Positions 11,883 through 22,911 of a stretch of 64,000 nt of DNA are shown here, in pieces. The stretch's first letter is position 1. Every line of letters starts with the position of its first letter. A program made the translations under genes and the position numbers. This stretch comes from Lolliginicoccus suaedae (GTDB taxonomy: Bacteria; Actinomycetota; Actinomycetes; Mycobacteriales; Mycobacteriaceae): NCBI RefSeq assembly GCF_008312885.1, contig NZ_VSSO01000006.1:1-64000 (forward strand). The letters run 5' to 3'. A model generated the notes under the pieces. That model searched no databases. It worked only from the letters and a program-made list of their open reading frames with translations, and was not told where the DNA came from.

Positions 11883-13202
11883 TCAGGCTGACGAACCGCC
11901 ACGACGTATCCTGCTGCCCCGATCGCGCCCGCCAGGCTCGGCGTGCCCAGCGGGAAACGCCGGATAGCGCGCGACGAGCCCAGCGACGTCAGCAGCGATC
12001 CGGCCAGGATCCTCGCCCCGGCACGCGCGAGCGATAAGCCCCGCCACCTCGGCCATGTCAGCAGGCCCGAAGCCTTGCGTCGTCAACGCCGCGGTCCCCA
12101 CCCTGATGCCCGACGGCGCGCGCGGCGGCAGCGGATCGAACGGGATCGCGCTCTTGTTCAGGTAGATGCCCGCGCTCGCGCACAGTTCCTCGGCCCGCGC
12201 GCCATCGACGCCGAGCGGCTGCAGGTCCGCCACCACCATATGGGTGTCCGTGCCGCCGGTGACGATCCGCGCGCCATGACCAGCCAGGGCCTCAGCGAGA
12301 GCCTGCGCGTTCTCGACCATGCCCCGCGCGTAGTCCGTGAAGGCTGGCAGCGATGCCTCGCGCAGCGCGACCGCCTTGGCCGCGATCGCGTGCATCGCGG
12401 GCCCGCTCTGGCTGAACGGGAAAACCGCTCGGTCGATAGCACGAGCATGCTCGTTGCGGCACAGGATCATGCCGCCGCGTGGTCCCCGCAAGGTCTTGTG
12501 GGTCGTGGTCGTCACGACATCCGCGAACGGCACGGGATCGGGCACCGCGCCACCCGCGACGAGGCCCATGATGTGCGCGGCATCGACCCAGAGTATTGCT
12601 TCGATCTCGTCCGCGATCTCGCGAAAGACCTGGTAGTCAATGTTCCGCGGGTAGGAGGTCCCGCCACAAACGATGATGCGGGGGGCGTGGATGCGCGCGA
12701 TCTCGCGCACCGCCTCATAGTCGATCCGCTCGCTCGCCTGGTCCACCTCATAGGGCACGGGCGTGAACCAGGCCCCCGAGAAGCTGATGCGCGCGCCATG
12801 GGTCAGGTGGCCACCGTGCGCGAGGCTCAGCGCCATCACCGGATCATCGGGCTTGGCGAAAGCCGCGTAGACCGCGAGATTGGCGCTCGTCCCCGAGTGC
12901 GACTGCACATTCGCATGCTCGGCTCCGAACAGGTTCCGGGCGCGCTGCACCGCGAGCTCCTCGGCCCGATCGACATGCTCGCAGCCCGGGTAGAAGCGCT
13001 GCCCCACGAAGCCCTCGGCGTACTTCATCGACAAGGGGCTCGCTAGCGCTGCCCGCACCGCGGGGCTGGCGTGGTTCTCGCTCGCGATCAGTTGCAGGCC
13101 CGCGGCCAGGCGTGCCGCTTCCCGGTCCGCTATCTCGGCGATCTCGGGATCGGCAGCGGCGAGGTCTTCCCATTCCGGCACCCAGGACGGTGTTGTGCTC
13201 AC
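11883..13202 (-). CDS. glyA: serine hydroxymethyltransferase (divergent)
   Basis: PLP enzyme (439 aa) interconverting serine and glycine with tetrahydrofolate. The PLP lysine is Lys236 in TTTTHKTLRGPRGG, and LIASENHASP (38-47) and HSGTSANLAVY are present. The usual YAEGYPGKRYYGG folate and active-site loop reads YAEGFVGQRFYPG (61-73), so this is a divergent form. It also has a basic C-terminal tail (GRDRGSRIRRGG). A glyA between sua5 and wecA is also remembered from Streptomyces, whereas M. tuberculosis lacks it there. The GTG start at 13202 has GGATC 8 nt upstream. Whether it is the only SHMT of the genome cannot be seen. Confidence 0.88.
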   Translation of the reverse strand: MSTTPSWVPEWEDLAAADPEIAEIADREAARLAAGLQLIASENHASPAVRAALASPLSMKYAEGFVGQRFYPGCEHVDRAEELAVQRARNLFGAEHANVQSHSGTSANLAVYAAFAKPDDPVMALSLAHGGHLTHGARISFSGAWFTPVPYEVDQASERIDYEAVREIARIHAPRIIVCGGTSYPRNIDYQVFREIADEIEAILWVDAAHIMGLVAGGAVPDPVPFADVVTTTTHKTLRGPRGGMILCRNEHARAIDRAVFPFSQSGPAMHAIAAKAVALREASLPAFTDYARGMVENAQALAEALAGHGARIVTGGTDTHMVVADLQPLGVDGARAEELCASAGIYLNKSAIPFDPLPPRAPSGIRVGTAALTTQGFGPADMAEVAGLIARACRGEDPGRIAADVAGLVARYPAFPAGHAEPGGRDRGSRIRRGGSSA

Positions 13203-13218
13203 GGGCGAGATCCTTTCA

Positions 13219-13884
13219 TCACGGCACGTCCGCGGGGGCTAGTTCGCCCGGTTTCATGCCGAGCACCTCCGCGACCTCCTCCACGCGCACCGCTCCCGCG
13301 CGCAGGATCCGTGGGCGGCTCCCGGTGAGATCAACGATCGTCGAAGCCTCCCCGTGCGGGGAGTCGCCCCCGTCGAGATACACCGAGACCGCGTCCCCGA
13401 GCTGCTCCTCGGCGTCCGCGGCGTTGGTCGCTGCGGGCTGCCCGGACCTGTTCGCGCTCGACACGCCCATCGGGCCGACCTCGCCGAGCACCTCGAGCGC
13501 CACCGGGTGCAAGGGCATCCTCAGCATCACCGTCCCCCTGGTGTATCCCAGGTCCCACGACAACGAGGGAGCGTGCTCGACGACAAGGCTGAGCCCGCCG
13601 GGCCAGAACGCCTCGATGAGCGATCGCATCGTCGTCGGCACGGAGTACACCAGGCCGTCGATGGTGTTCCACGAGCCCACGAGCACGGGGACGGGCATCT
13701 CCCGCCCGCGTCCCTTCGCCTCGAGCAGCGATCCCACCGCGTGCGAGTCGAACGCATCGCATCCGATGCCATACACCGTATCGGTGGGCATCACCACGAG
13801 CCGGCCAGCCTTGATGGCTTGCACCGCGGCCTCGATGCCCGCCGACCGGGAATCGGCCCTGCCGCAATCAAAAACCGTACGCAC
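13219..13884 (-). CDS. threonylcarbamoyl-AMP synthase (Sua5/YrdC family)
   Basis: Sua5/YrdC/YciO family protein (221 aa) that makes threonylcarbamoyl-AMP from Thr, bicarbonate and ATP for the t6A modification of tRNAs. The signature AIKAGRLVVMPTDTVYGIGCDA region (about residues 24-45) and the KGRGREMPVPVLVG segment are present, as is the SSANRSGQPAATNAADA motif. The length suits the short TsaC form without the Sua5 C-terminal domain. It starts at a GTG with GAGGG close upstream, and lies 66 bp after prmC and 16 bp before glyA. Confidence 0.92.
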   Translation of the reverse strand: MRTVFDCGRADSRSAGIEAAVQAIKAGRLVVMPTDTVYGIGCDAFDSHAVGSLLEAKGRGREMPVPVLVGSWNTIDGLVYSVPTTMRSLIEAFWPGGLSLVVEHAPSLSWDLGYTRGTVMLRMPLHPVALEVLGEVGPMGVSSANRSGQPAATNAADAEEQLGDAVSVYLDGGDSPHGEASTIVDLTGSRPRILRAGAVRVEEVAEVLGMKPGELAPADVP

Positions 13885-13950
13885 GATCCCTCATCTCCCG
13901 CCGCGTCGTTCCCCCGGATGGGCATGCCTGGTGGCCCACCCCGCTGCCCC

Positions 13951-14835
13951 TCACCCCGCTGCCCCGATCGTACGGATAGCCGAGATGAACCGGGGCCGCC
14001 CCGCGAGGTCCAGATGCTGCTCGATCTCGCGGAAGCCCTTGGTGGCCTCCACGATACCGATCGCCCCGGCACCGTTGCTGTCGTCATGCTCGATCACCAG
14101 ACCCCCTCCGGGCCGGAGGAACCGCTCAGCGTTGCGCACCAGGGGCCTGATGACATCCAGGCCATCCTCCCCCGCGAACACCGCCCTGCGTGGCTCGTGC
14201 CGCGACACCTCGGCCGCGACCTCGCTGCGCTCGGGCACGTATGGCGGATTGGAGATCACGAGGTCCACCGTGCCGTCAAGGTCCGCGAGCAGGCCCGGCG
14301 CGGTGGCGTCGGCCTCGTGCAGCGTGATCGCCGTGTCGCCAGCCGCTTGCCGGGCGCCAGCGTTGCGCTGCAGCCACGGCAGAGCGTCCTTGTCGATCTC
14401 CACCGCGTGGACGAGCGCATCGGGGCGCGCATGGGCGATCGCCAGCGCCAGCGCCCCCGAGCCGGCGCACAGGTCCACCACCACCGGCGGATGCATGCCG
14501 CACATCTCGAGGTAGCCGAGCGCCCACGCATACATCAGTTCCGTCTCGGGGCGCGGTATGAATACCCCCGGCCCGACCGCCACATCGATCTCGCCCATCA
14601 GCGCGGTCCCGGTGAGGTACTGCAGCGGAACACGTTCCGAGCGCTGGACCACGAGATCCTGCAGCCTCGATGCCTGATCGTCCGTCAGGAACGGGATGAA
14701 CGCGATCCTCCCCCGGTCCACCTCGAGCACGTGAGCGAGCAGAAGCTCGGCATCCACCCGGGGGCTTGGCACCCCAGCGCATGCGAGCGTCGCGGCGGTG
14801 GAGGAGATAACGGAACGAACAGGTTGTCGAGTCAC
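13951..14835 (-). CDS. prmC: peptide chain release factor N5-glutamine methyltransferase
   Basis: PrmC/HemK (294 aa) methylates the Gln of the GGQ motif in release factors, using S-adenosylmethionine. The SAM loop DLCAGSGALAL is at residues 121-131, the catalytic NPPY at 196-199, and the IPRPETE motif at 93-99. The GTG start at 14835 (MTRQPVRS) fits the family N terminus. Its substrate gene prfA lies upstream on the same strand, but the plus-strand secreted-protein gene at 14944-15414 separates the two. In M. tuberculosis hemK follows prfA directly. Confidence 0.95.
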   Translation of the reverse strand: MTRQPVRSVISSTAATLACAGVPSPRVDAELLLAHVLEVDRGRIAFIPFLTDDQASRLQDLVVQRSERVPLQYLTGTALMGEIDVAVGPGVFIPRPETELMYAWALGYLEMCGMHPPVVVDLCAGSGALALAIAHARPDALVHAVEIDKDALPWLQRNAGARQAAGDTAITLHEADATAPGLLADLDGTVDLVISNPPYVPERSEVAAEVSRHEPRRAVFAGEDGLDVIRPLVRNAERFLRPGGGLVIEHDDSNGAGAIGIVEATKGFREIEQHLDLAGRPRFISAIRTIGAAG

Positions 14836-14943
14836 CCCTCTAGGTTCGCATGCCAGGAGTTGCGCAACAGAACGATGACACTCTCAATTTCTGGTCGTGC
14901 CTCGGATAGCCTAGGCACGGACGCACATCTACGGGAGGTACAC

Positions 14944-15414
14944 ATGATGCTCCAGGCACCAGTACGCCGCGCCGGGCTAGCACTGACCGGCGCCACGATC
15001 ATCGCGGTGGCGGCCGCGCAGGGCGCCACCGCCAAGCCCTTCGACACGCCGCCGAGCCCCGCGCTCTGCGCCAGTGGCATCGCTGTCCCCCAGACCTTCG
15101 TCGAGGACGCCGCGAACTCGCTGCCGCCCGGCACGATCACCTACGTGATCAATGAGCAGGGCGGCAGCGGCGCGATGGTGGCGTGGGTCAACGTCGATAG
15201 CGTCCAGACGGGGCAGTTGCGATTCGGCACCGCCGAGCTCGAGCCCACCCCGATCGGCGACGAGGCCATGGCCCCGATCGCTGTGGTCGAGACCGGTGAA
15301 GGGACCGTCCTGTCCGCGATGCTCGGGGCGTACGAGAACGCCCAGGGCGAGACATGCATCCTGCTGCCCGGCTTCACCAGCGACGACGTGCCGGGCGCCC
15401 CGGCCGCCGACTAG
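14944..15414 (+). CDS. small secreted protein of unknown function
   Basis: A 156-aa protein with a clear Sec signal peptide: RR at 8-9, a hydrophobic core about 11-28 and a likely AxA cleavage after residue 30 (ATA|KP). The mature part has only two cysteines (Cys42 near the N terminus and one in GETCILLPG near the C terminus), suggesting a single disulfide, and an acidic Gly/Ala-rich body. The start ATG 14944 has GGGAGG 5 nt upstream (a second ATG at 14947 also fits). It is on the opposite strand to its neighbours, inside the otherwise conserved prfA-prmC junction. I do not recognise the family. Confidence 0.75.
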   Translation: MMLQAPVRRAGLALTGATIIAVAAAQGATAKPFDTPPSPALCASGIAVPQTFVEDAANSLPPGTITYVINEQGGSGAMVAWVNVDSVQTGQLRFGTAELEPTPIGDEAMAPIAVVETGEGTVLSAMLGAYENAQGETCILLPGFTSDDVPGAPAAD

Positions 15415-15475
15415 GGATCACCCACCCAGTCCGGATCGAGCAGCCCGCGCCAGCCACTCGTGGTGCACCGGGGCG

Positions 15476-15495
15476 GGCTGCTTGGTCCAGCAGCC
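15476..15495. terminator. hairpin between convergent genes
   Basis: GGCTGCT / AGCAGCC (7 bp) with a 6-nt loop, between the stop of the secreted-protein gene (15414) and the stop of prfA (15509). Its position suits a bidirectional terminator, but there is no T-tract on either side. Confidence 0.35.
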
Positions 15496-15508
15496 AAGGG
15501 CTGCACCG

Positions 15509-16588
15509 TTATTCAGCCTCGAGCCGGGCCTGCCGGTCAGCCTCGCGCAGCGCACCGACGACGGCGTCGAGCTCGCCATCGAGCACGGTGTCGAGATTGT
15601 GCGCCTTGAATCCGATGCGATGATCCGCGATCCGGTTCTCGGGGAAGTTGTAGGTGCGGATCCGCTCCGATCGGTCGACCGTCCGAACCTGGCTCTTGCG
15701 CCCGGCCGAGGCCTCGGCCACTGCCTCCTCCTCGGCGAGCGCTTGCAGCCTGGCCGCGAGGACGTGCATAGCACGATTCTTGTTCTGCAGCTGGGACCGC
15801 TCGTTCTGGCAGCTCACCACGATGCCCGTCGGAAGGTGTGTCAGGCGCACCGCGGAGTCAGTGGTGTTGACGCCCTGCCCGCCCTTGCCCGATGAGCGGA
15901 ACACATCGAGGCGCAGATCGCCCTCGTCGATCTGCACGGCTTCCGCCTCCTCTGGCTCAGGGATGACGTACACGCCTGCCGCCGAGGTATGGATCCGGCC
16001 TTGCGACTCGGTGACCGGCACCCGCTGGACCCGATGCACGCCACCTTCGAACTTGAGCCGCGACCAGACGCCATCGGGCCCATCGCCGCGGGACTTGATG
16101 GACAAGGTGATGTCCTTGTAGCCACCGAGATCGGACTCGACGGAATCGAGGACCTCGGCCTTCCAGCCCTGGCGCTCGGCATACTTGAGGTACATCCGAG
16201 CGAGGTCCGCAGCGAACAGCGCGGATTCCTCGCCCCCCTCGCCTGACTTGACCTCGAGAACGATGTCGTCCGCGTCGTGCGGGTCACGGGGAGCGAGCAT
16301 GTCGGTGAGCTCATGCTGGAGCGCGCTGACGGATTCCTCGAGCTCGGTCACCTCGCTGGCGAAGCTGGAATCCTCGCGAGCGAGCTCCCGCGCGGCCGCG
16401 AGATCACCCTCGGCAGCGGTGAGCTTCCGGTACGTCGCCATGGCAGGGCCGAGCTGGGCATAGCGCTTGGCCGCCTTGCGCGCGGCGACAGCATCATCAT
16501 GCAGGGAGGGGTCGGCCAGTTGCTGCTCGAGGCCCTCGTACTCGGCAATGACGTCGTCGATCGCCGATGGCTTGTTCACCGTGCTCAT
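15509..16588 (-). CDS. prfA: peptide chain release factor 1
   Basis: RF1 (359 aa) reads UAA and UAG and triggers release of the finished peptide. The GGQ motif is at residues 236-238 ([14 protein letters not shown]), and the codon-recognition tripeptide PVT (191-193) is the RF1 type. The glutamine is the target of PrmC. The start is ATG 16588 ([13 protein letters not shown]); the frame remains open upstream through the rpmE terminator, but that part is not coding. It lies 112 bp after rpmE, with an intrinsic terminator between them, so it may need read-through or its own promoter. Confidence 0.97.
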   Translation of the reverse strand: MSTVNKPSAIDDVIAEYEGLEQQLADPSLHDDAVAARKAAKRYAQLGPAMATYRKLTAAEGDLAAARELAREDSSFASEVTELEESVSALQHELTDMLAPRDPHDADDIVLEVKSGEGGEESALFAADLARMYLKYAERQGWKAEVLDSVESDLGGYKDITLSIKSRGDGPDGVWSRLKFEGGVHRVQRVPVTESQGRIHTSAAGVYVIPEPEEAEAVQIDEGDLRLDVFRSSGKGGQGVNTTDSAVRLTHLPTGIVVSCQNERSQLQNKNRAMHVLAARLQALAEEEAVAEASAGRKSQVRTVDRSERIRTYNFPENRIADHRIGFKAHNLDTVLDGELDAVVGALREADRQARLEAE

Positions 16589-16645
16589 TGCCTCACCGTT
16601 GTCCGTTTCGCTGCCTCTGGTGCAGCGCGGGAAAGTGGTCCGATC

Positions 16646-16693
16646 AAAAAGCACCACGCCCGATCCATGCATCTGCACGGAACGGGCGTGGTG
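16646..16693 (-). terminator. intrinsic terminator after rpmE
   Basis: Minus-strand stem CACCACGCCCG / CGGGCGTGGTG (perfect 11 bp, 16693-16683 with 16662-16652) with a 20-nt loop, followed after one base by TTTTT (16650-16646). It starts 8 nt beyond the rpmE stop and is the clearest factor-independent terminator in the window. Confidence 0.85.
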
Positions 16694-16700
16694 GGAAGAG

Positions 16701-16928
16701 CTAGTTTGCTGCGGTCTTGCGCGCGCGCTTGCCGTAGCGAGCCTCGAAGCGAGCGACGCGGCCCCCGGTGTCGAGGATCTTCTGCTTGCCCGTGTAGAAC
16801 GGGTGGCACTCGGAGCACACCTCGACGGTGATCTGCGCGCGCCCTGCGGCACTGCGGGTCTCGAAGGTGTTTCCGCAGCCACACAGAACCGTGGTGGCGG
16901 AGTACTCGGGATGGATGTCCTTCTTCAT
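16701..16928 (-). CDS. rpmE: 50S ribosomal protein L31, zinc form
   Basis: L31 (75 aa) of the large ribosomal subunit. It has the four cysteines of the zinc-binding (C+) form: Cys16 and Cys18 (CGC) with Cys38 and Cys41 (CSEC). Zinc-limited actinobacteria usually carry a second, cysteine-free L31 elsewhere, under Zur control. [20 protein letters not shown] is the classic C-terminal signature. It sits between rho and prfA as in other Mycobacteriales and is followed by a strong terminator. Confidence 0.97.
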   Translation of the reverse strand: MKKDIHPEYSATTVLCGCGNTFETRSAAGRAQITVEVCSECHPFYTGKQKILDTGGRVARFEARYGKRARKTAAN

Positions 16929-17057
16929 TGTTCCTCTTTCGTCTCGAGCCGCCGGGTCGGATCCGCCTGGAGCGGAACCGTGAACCGGAACTCATCGGGG
17001 TCGACCAAGTATGCCAGACAGTCCCGTCAACAAGGAAGCTGGCATTTATAGTCCCGG

Positions 17058-19151
17058 CTAGTCAGCGTCACCCATGCCTGGCGCGGTTTTCGCCACCTGC
17101 ATGAGGAACTCGACGTTGTTCTTCGTCTTCCGGAGCCGATCGACAAGCAGGTCGATCGCCTGGTGGGAGTCGAGCCCGGACAGCACCCGCCGCAGCTTGT
17201 GCAGGACCGCGAACTCGTCCGCCCCGAGGAGCAGGTCATCGCGCCGCGTGCCGGACGGGATCACATCGACCGCCGGGAACACCCGGCGCTCCGCGATGCG
17301 CCGATCAAGCTTCAGCTCGGCGTTGCCGGTGCCCTTGAACTCCTCGAAGATGACCGTATCGCCCTGCGAGCCGGTCTCGACCATCGCGGTCGCGATGATC
17401 GTGAGCGAGCCGCCCTCCTCGATGTTGCGCGCCGCGCCGAGGAACCTCTTCGGGGGATACAGCGCGGTCGAATCGACACCACCGGAGAGGATGCGCCCCG
17501 ATGCGGGCGAGGAGTTGTTGTACGCACGCCCGAGCCGGGTGATCGAGTCAAGCAGGACAACGACGTCCTTGCCGATCTCCACCAATCGCTTGGCCCGCTC
17601 GATGGCCAGCTCCGCCACCGAGGTGTGGTCCGACGGTGGACGATCGAAGGTCGAGGCGATGACCTCGCCCTTCACGGAGCGCTGCATGTCCGTGACTTCC
17701 TCGGGCCGCTCATCGACCAGGACCACCATCAGGTAGCACTCGGGGTTGTTCACGGCGATCGCGTTCGCCACATCCTGCAGGATCGTGGTCTTGCCGGCCT
17801 TGGGCGGGCTCACGATCAGTGCGCGCTGTCCCTTGCCGATCGGCATGATCAGATCAATGATGCGCGTGGTCAGGATGTTCGGGGTGGTCTCGAGGCGCAG
17901 TCGCTGGTTCGGGTACAGCGGCGTCAGCTTGCTGAAATCGGGACGCTTGCGCGCCTGGTCCGGCGATACCCCATTGACGGTATCGAGCCGCACCAGCGGG
18001 TTGAACTTCTGCCGCTGGCCACCCTGCTCGCCGTCCTTGGGCAACCGGACCGCGCCCGTGATCGCATCGCCACGGCGCAGGCCATTCTTGCGGACCATGT
18101 TCATCGAGACGTAGACATCGTTCTGCCCAGCCAGGTACCCGGAGGTACGCACGAAGGCGTAGTTGTCGAGCACGTCGAGGATGCCAGCGACCGGCTGGAG
18201 GACATCGTCGTCGCGGAGCTCCGCGTCGTTCGAATCAGGTCCGCGGTCGCTGCCGCGGTTGCGGCGACGCTCGCGGAACCTGCGGCCACGCCGCCCGCCG
18301 CGCCCGGACTCGTCATCATCCTGGTCGCGCGGTCCGTTGTCGCGATCGCGGTTCTGGCCCTGATCGCGGTTCTGGCCCTGGTTTCCGCCGCGCTGCTGGT
18401 TGCCGCCGCGCTGGCCCTCGTCGCGCTGCTGGTTGTCGCCCTGGCGCGAGCCGTCCTGCTGGCCGCGCTGGTTCTGGTCGGAGCGCTGGTTCTGATCGGA
18501 ATCACGGCGGTCTCCCCCGCGCTGCCGACGCCGGGAGCCGGACTCGCCGCGCTCCCCGCCCTGGTCACCGGAACGCTGCTGGCCCTCGCCAGAGCGCTGC
18601 GGAGCACCACCCTGCTCGCGGGACTGGGCGGATTGCTCGCGGGACTGCGCCTCGCGGGACTGGGCCGAGGGGTCGGTGTCGTTCTTCTCCCGCGCACCAC
18701 CCTCGCTGGCATCGCCGCGCGGCGACGCTTGCTCCGCGTCCGGGCCCGGAGAGGCTTCCGGCCCAGCGGCCCTGGTCGCGCGCCGCGACCTGCCACGGGC
18801 GGTATCGCTCTCGCCGCTCACCGTGGAACCGGTTCCGCTCGGCGCTTCGGATTCCTGGCTAGCCGCGGGCTTCTCGGCCTTCTCGGGCTTGTCCTGCTTC
18901 GCCGGCTTGTCGTCGGGCGTCTTCGCCGCGGCCGGGCCCGAGCCCCCGCGCTGGCGTTCCTCGATCGCGGCGATCAGCTCGCCCTTGCGCATCCCCGAGG
19001 TGCCCCGGATCCCTAGGCTTCCGGCAAGCGCGCGCAGTTCGGCAAGCAGCATGCCGGATAGTCCCTCCTTGCGCCTCGACTGGGCTCGTTTGGTCGCGGC
19101 AGCAACGGCGGGGTCGGATTCTGGACTGGTCATGAGGTCCGTTTCTGTCAC
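17058..19151 (-). CDS. rho: transcription termination factor Rho
   Basis: Hexameric RNA helicase (697 aa) that terminates transcription. The order is an N-terminal helical domain (about 30-65, LAELRALAGSLGIRGTSGMRKGELI), a roughly 240-residue low-complexity insert rich in Arg, Gly, Gln, Asn and Asp (about 70-310), the RNA-binding domain from about 315 (GILDVLDNYAFVRTSGYL), and the RecA-type ATPase with P-loop PPKAGKTT and the YPPKRFLGAARNIEEGGSLTI region. I chose the GTG at 19151 because AAGGA lies 6 nt upstream and the encoded VTETDLMTSPES matches the M. tuberculosis N terminus. The insert is of the kind seen in actinobacterial Rho but is long. Confidence 0.97.
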   Translation of the reverse strand: MTETDLMTSPESDPAVAAATKRAQSRRKEGLSGMLLAELRALAGSLGIRGTSGMRKGELIAAIEERQRGGSGPAAAKTPDDKPAKQDKPEKAEKPAASQESEAPSGTGSTVSGESDTARGRSRRATRAAGPEASPGPDAEQASPRGDASEGGAREKNDTDPSAQSREAQSREQSAQSREQGGAPQRSGEGQQRSGDQGGERGESGSRRRQRGGDRRDSDQNQRSDQNQRGQQDGSRQGDNQQRDEGQRGGNQQRGGNQGQNRDQGQNRDRDNGPRDQDDDESGRGGRRGRRFRERRRNRGSDRGPDSNDAELRDDDVLQPVAGILDVLDNYAFVRTSGYLAGQNDVYVSMNMVRKNGLRRGDAITGAVRLPKDGEQGGQRQKFNPLVRLDTVNGVSPDQARKRPDFSKLTPLYPNQRLRLETTPNILTTRIIDLIMPIGKGQRALIVSPPKAGKTTILQDVANAIAVNNPECYLMVVLVDERPEEVTDMQRSVKGEVIASTFDRPPSDHTSVAELAIERAKRLVEIGKDVVVLLDSITRLGRAYNNSSPASGRILSGGVDSTALYPPKRFLGAARNIEEGGSLTIIATAMVETGSQGDTVIFEEFKGTGNAELKLDRRIAERRVFPAVDVIPSGTRRDDLLLGADEFAVLHKLRRVLSGLDSHQAIDLLVDRLRKTKNNVEFLMQVAKTAPGMGDAD
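18344..18379. repeat. 18-bp tandem duplication in rho
   Basis: Two exact head-to-tail copies of an 18-bp unit (18344-18361 and 18362-18379), encoding the repeated peptide QGQNRD/DQGQNR in the disordered insert of Rho. Similar imperfect repeats (NQQRGG, SREQ, DQNQRS) surround it, which suggests the insert grows by slippage. Confidence 0.85.
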
Positions 19152-19526
19152 GGAGTTCCTTTCGTTCCTCCGAACGCCCCGCGGGGTCGTGGAGGTTCTT
19201 CCCGAAACCCAGCGTGTGATCTGGGATCCGAGGTGCCACACGTTCACCATGTGGAAATTCCTGCTGATTCGCGGTCACATCTCGTGCGCGCTTGGGAAGG
19301 ACTTGCTGTCATCACCATCGCCATGCCTGGGTTTCCGGGCAGATAGCTCAGCACTCGCACAACGGCGACGGGCCTCTGCCCCACATGCCACAGAGAGCGT
19401 GCAGGCGATTGCCTTGCTAGCAACGCACATGCGCAGGGAACATATTCCCGAGCGGCGATGTGCGAGGTGAATCCTCTTCGAACAATAACAGATCAGTACA
19501 GGCCCCGAAACCGGACTCACCGGCGG
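19152..19526 (-). promoter_or_regulatory. thrB-rho intergenic region, rho leader
   Basis: This 375-bp gap lies between the thrB stop and the rho start, both on the minus strand, so it should hold the rho promoter and a long 5' leader. The stretch around 19441-19500 is AT-richer than its surroundings and is the likely promoter area. I see no intrinsic terminator for thrB, no convincing riboswitch and no gene. An 81-codon minus-strand frame (19275-19520) lacks coding character. Confidence 0.4.
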
Positions 19527-21582
<2,056 letters not shown>

Positions 21583-21583
<1 letters not shown>

Positions 21584-22911
21584 TATTCAGAAGTACCTTC
21601 CAGTCGGATCACGCTGGTCACAGCATGGACGAATTCCCGGCCCTGCAGCGCTGCGACGGTCTTCGACAGCGAATCATCCGAGGCGCGGTGCGTCACGACG
21701 ACCAGCGAGGCTGCTTCCTCGCTGCCGGTCTGGCGCACGGTGGAGATGCTCACGCCGTGGTTGGCGAACTCCTGGGCGACCGCGGCGAGAACGCCGGTGC
21801 GGTCAGCGACCTCCATGCGCACGTAGTAGCGAGTGGGCGTGGAGCCGATCGACATGATCGGGAGCTTGGCGTAGATGGACTCGTCAGGCCCCTTGCCGCC
21901 ATGGACCTTGTTGCGCGCGGCGGAGACGAGATCGCCGAGCACTGCGGAGGCGGTCGGGCCGCCCCCGGCGCCCTGCCCGTAGAACATGAGGCGCCCGGCA
22001 GCCTCTGCCTCGACCACTACAGCATTGAACGCACCGTTCACAGCGGCCAGCGGATGCTCAAGCGGCACCAGCGCCGGGTAGACGCGGGCAGAGACCTGCT
22101 GCTTGCCCTCGTCGTCGGTGACGCGCTCGCAGATGGCGAGCAGCTTGATGGTGCAGTCGAGGTCAGCGGCGGAGGCGAGGTCCTCGGAGGTGATGTTGCT
22201 GATGCCCTCGCGATACACATCGGAGGCCGTGACCCGGGTGTGGAAGGCGATCGATGCGAGGATGGCAGCCTTGGCGGCGGCGTCGTATCCCTCGACATCG
22301 GCAGTGGGGTCAGCCTCGGCGTAGCCGAGCTTGCGCGCCTCGGCGAGCATGTCCGCGTAGTCCGCGCCGGTCTCGCCCATCGCGGAAAGAATGTAGTTGG
22401 TGGTGCCGTTGACGATGCCCACGACACGATCCACGCGGTCCCCGGCGAGCGACTGCATGAGGGGCCGGACGACGGGGATCGCGCCGGCCACGGCTGCCTC
22501 GAAGTACAGGTCGAGATCCGCGGCATCGGCGACCGCCGCGAGCTCACCGGTGTAGTCGGCGAGAAGGGCCTTGTTCGCGGTGACCACGGACTTGCCCGTG
22601 TTGAGGGCATTGAGGATGAGGGTGCGGACCGGCTCGATGCCGCCCACCACCTCGACGACGATATCGACATCGTCGCGGGCGACGAGCGCGGCGGCATCAT
22701 CGGTGAGCAGCTCCACCGGGACCCCGCGGTCCGGCGTCACGTTGCGCACGGCGATGCCCTTGAGCTCGAGGCGGGCACCAACGCGGGCCTGGAAGTCGTC
22801 GGCATGCTCGGAGAGCAGCCGCACCACCTCGCTACCGACGTTGCCCAATCCGAGCACGGCGATTCCGAGAGTCCGCTCGGGCATCACGCCGCTAGCCTGT
22901 TCGCTACTCAT
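21583..22911 (-). CDS. hom: homoserine dehydrogenase
   Basis: NAD(P)H-dependent enzyme (442 aa) reducing aspartate semialdehyde to homoserine, the branch point to threonine and methionine. The Rossmann motif GLGNVGSEV is near the N terminus. [14 protein letters not shown] and the catalytic-domain [20 protein letters not shown] are present. The C-terminal roughly 90 residues form an ACT domain ([20 protein letters not shown]), the usual site of threonine feedback. The start is ATG 22911, which overlaps the lysA stop as ATGA; upstream frame continuation lies inside lysA. Confidence 0.97.

Noticed and set aside
17163-19016. 617-codon plus-strand frame opposite rho, with hydrophobic stretches that look like membrane helices
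   Set aside because: The apparent helices (runs of Leu, Ala and Val) come from reading the reverse complement of the Arg/Gly/Gln repeats of Rho. There is no ribosome site and no family resemblance.
19275-19520. 81-codon minus-strand frame in the rho leader
   Set aside because: No ribosome site, no conserved features and cysteine-rich random-looking composition. A regulatory leader peptide cannot be excluded but is not supported.
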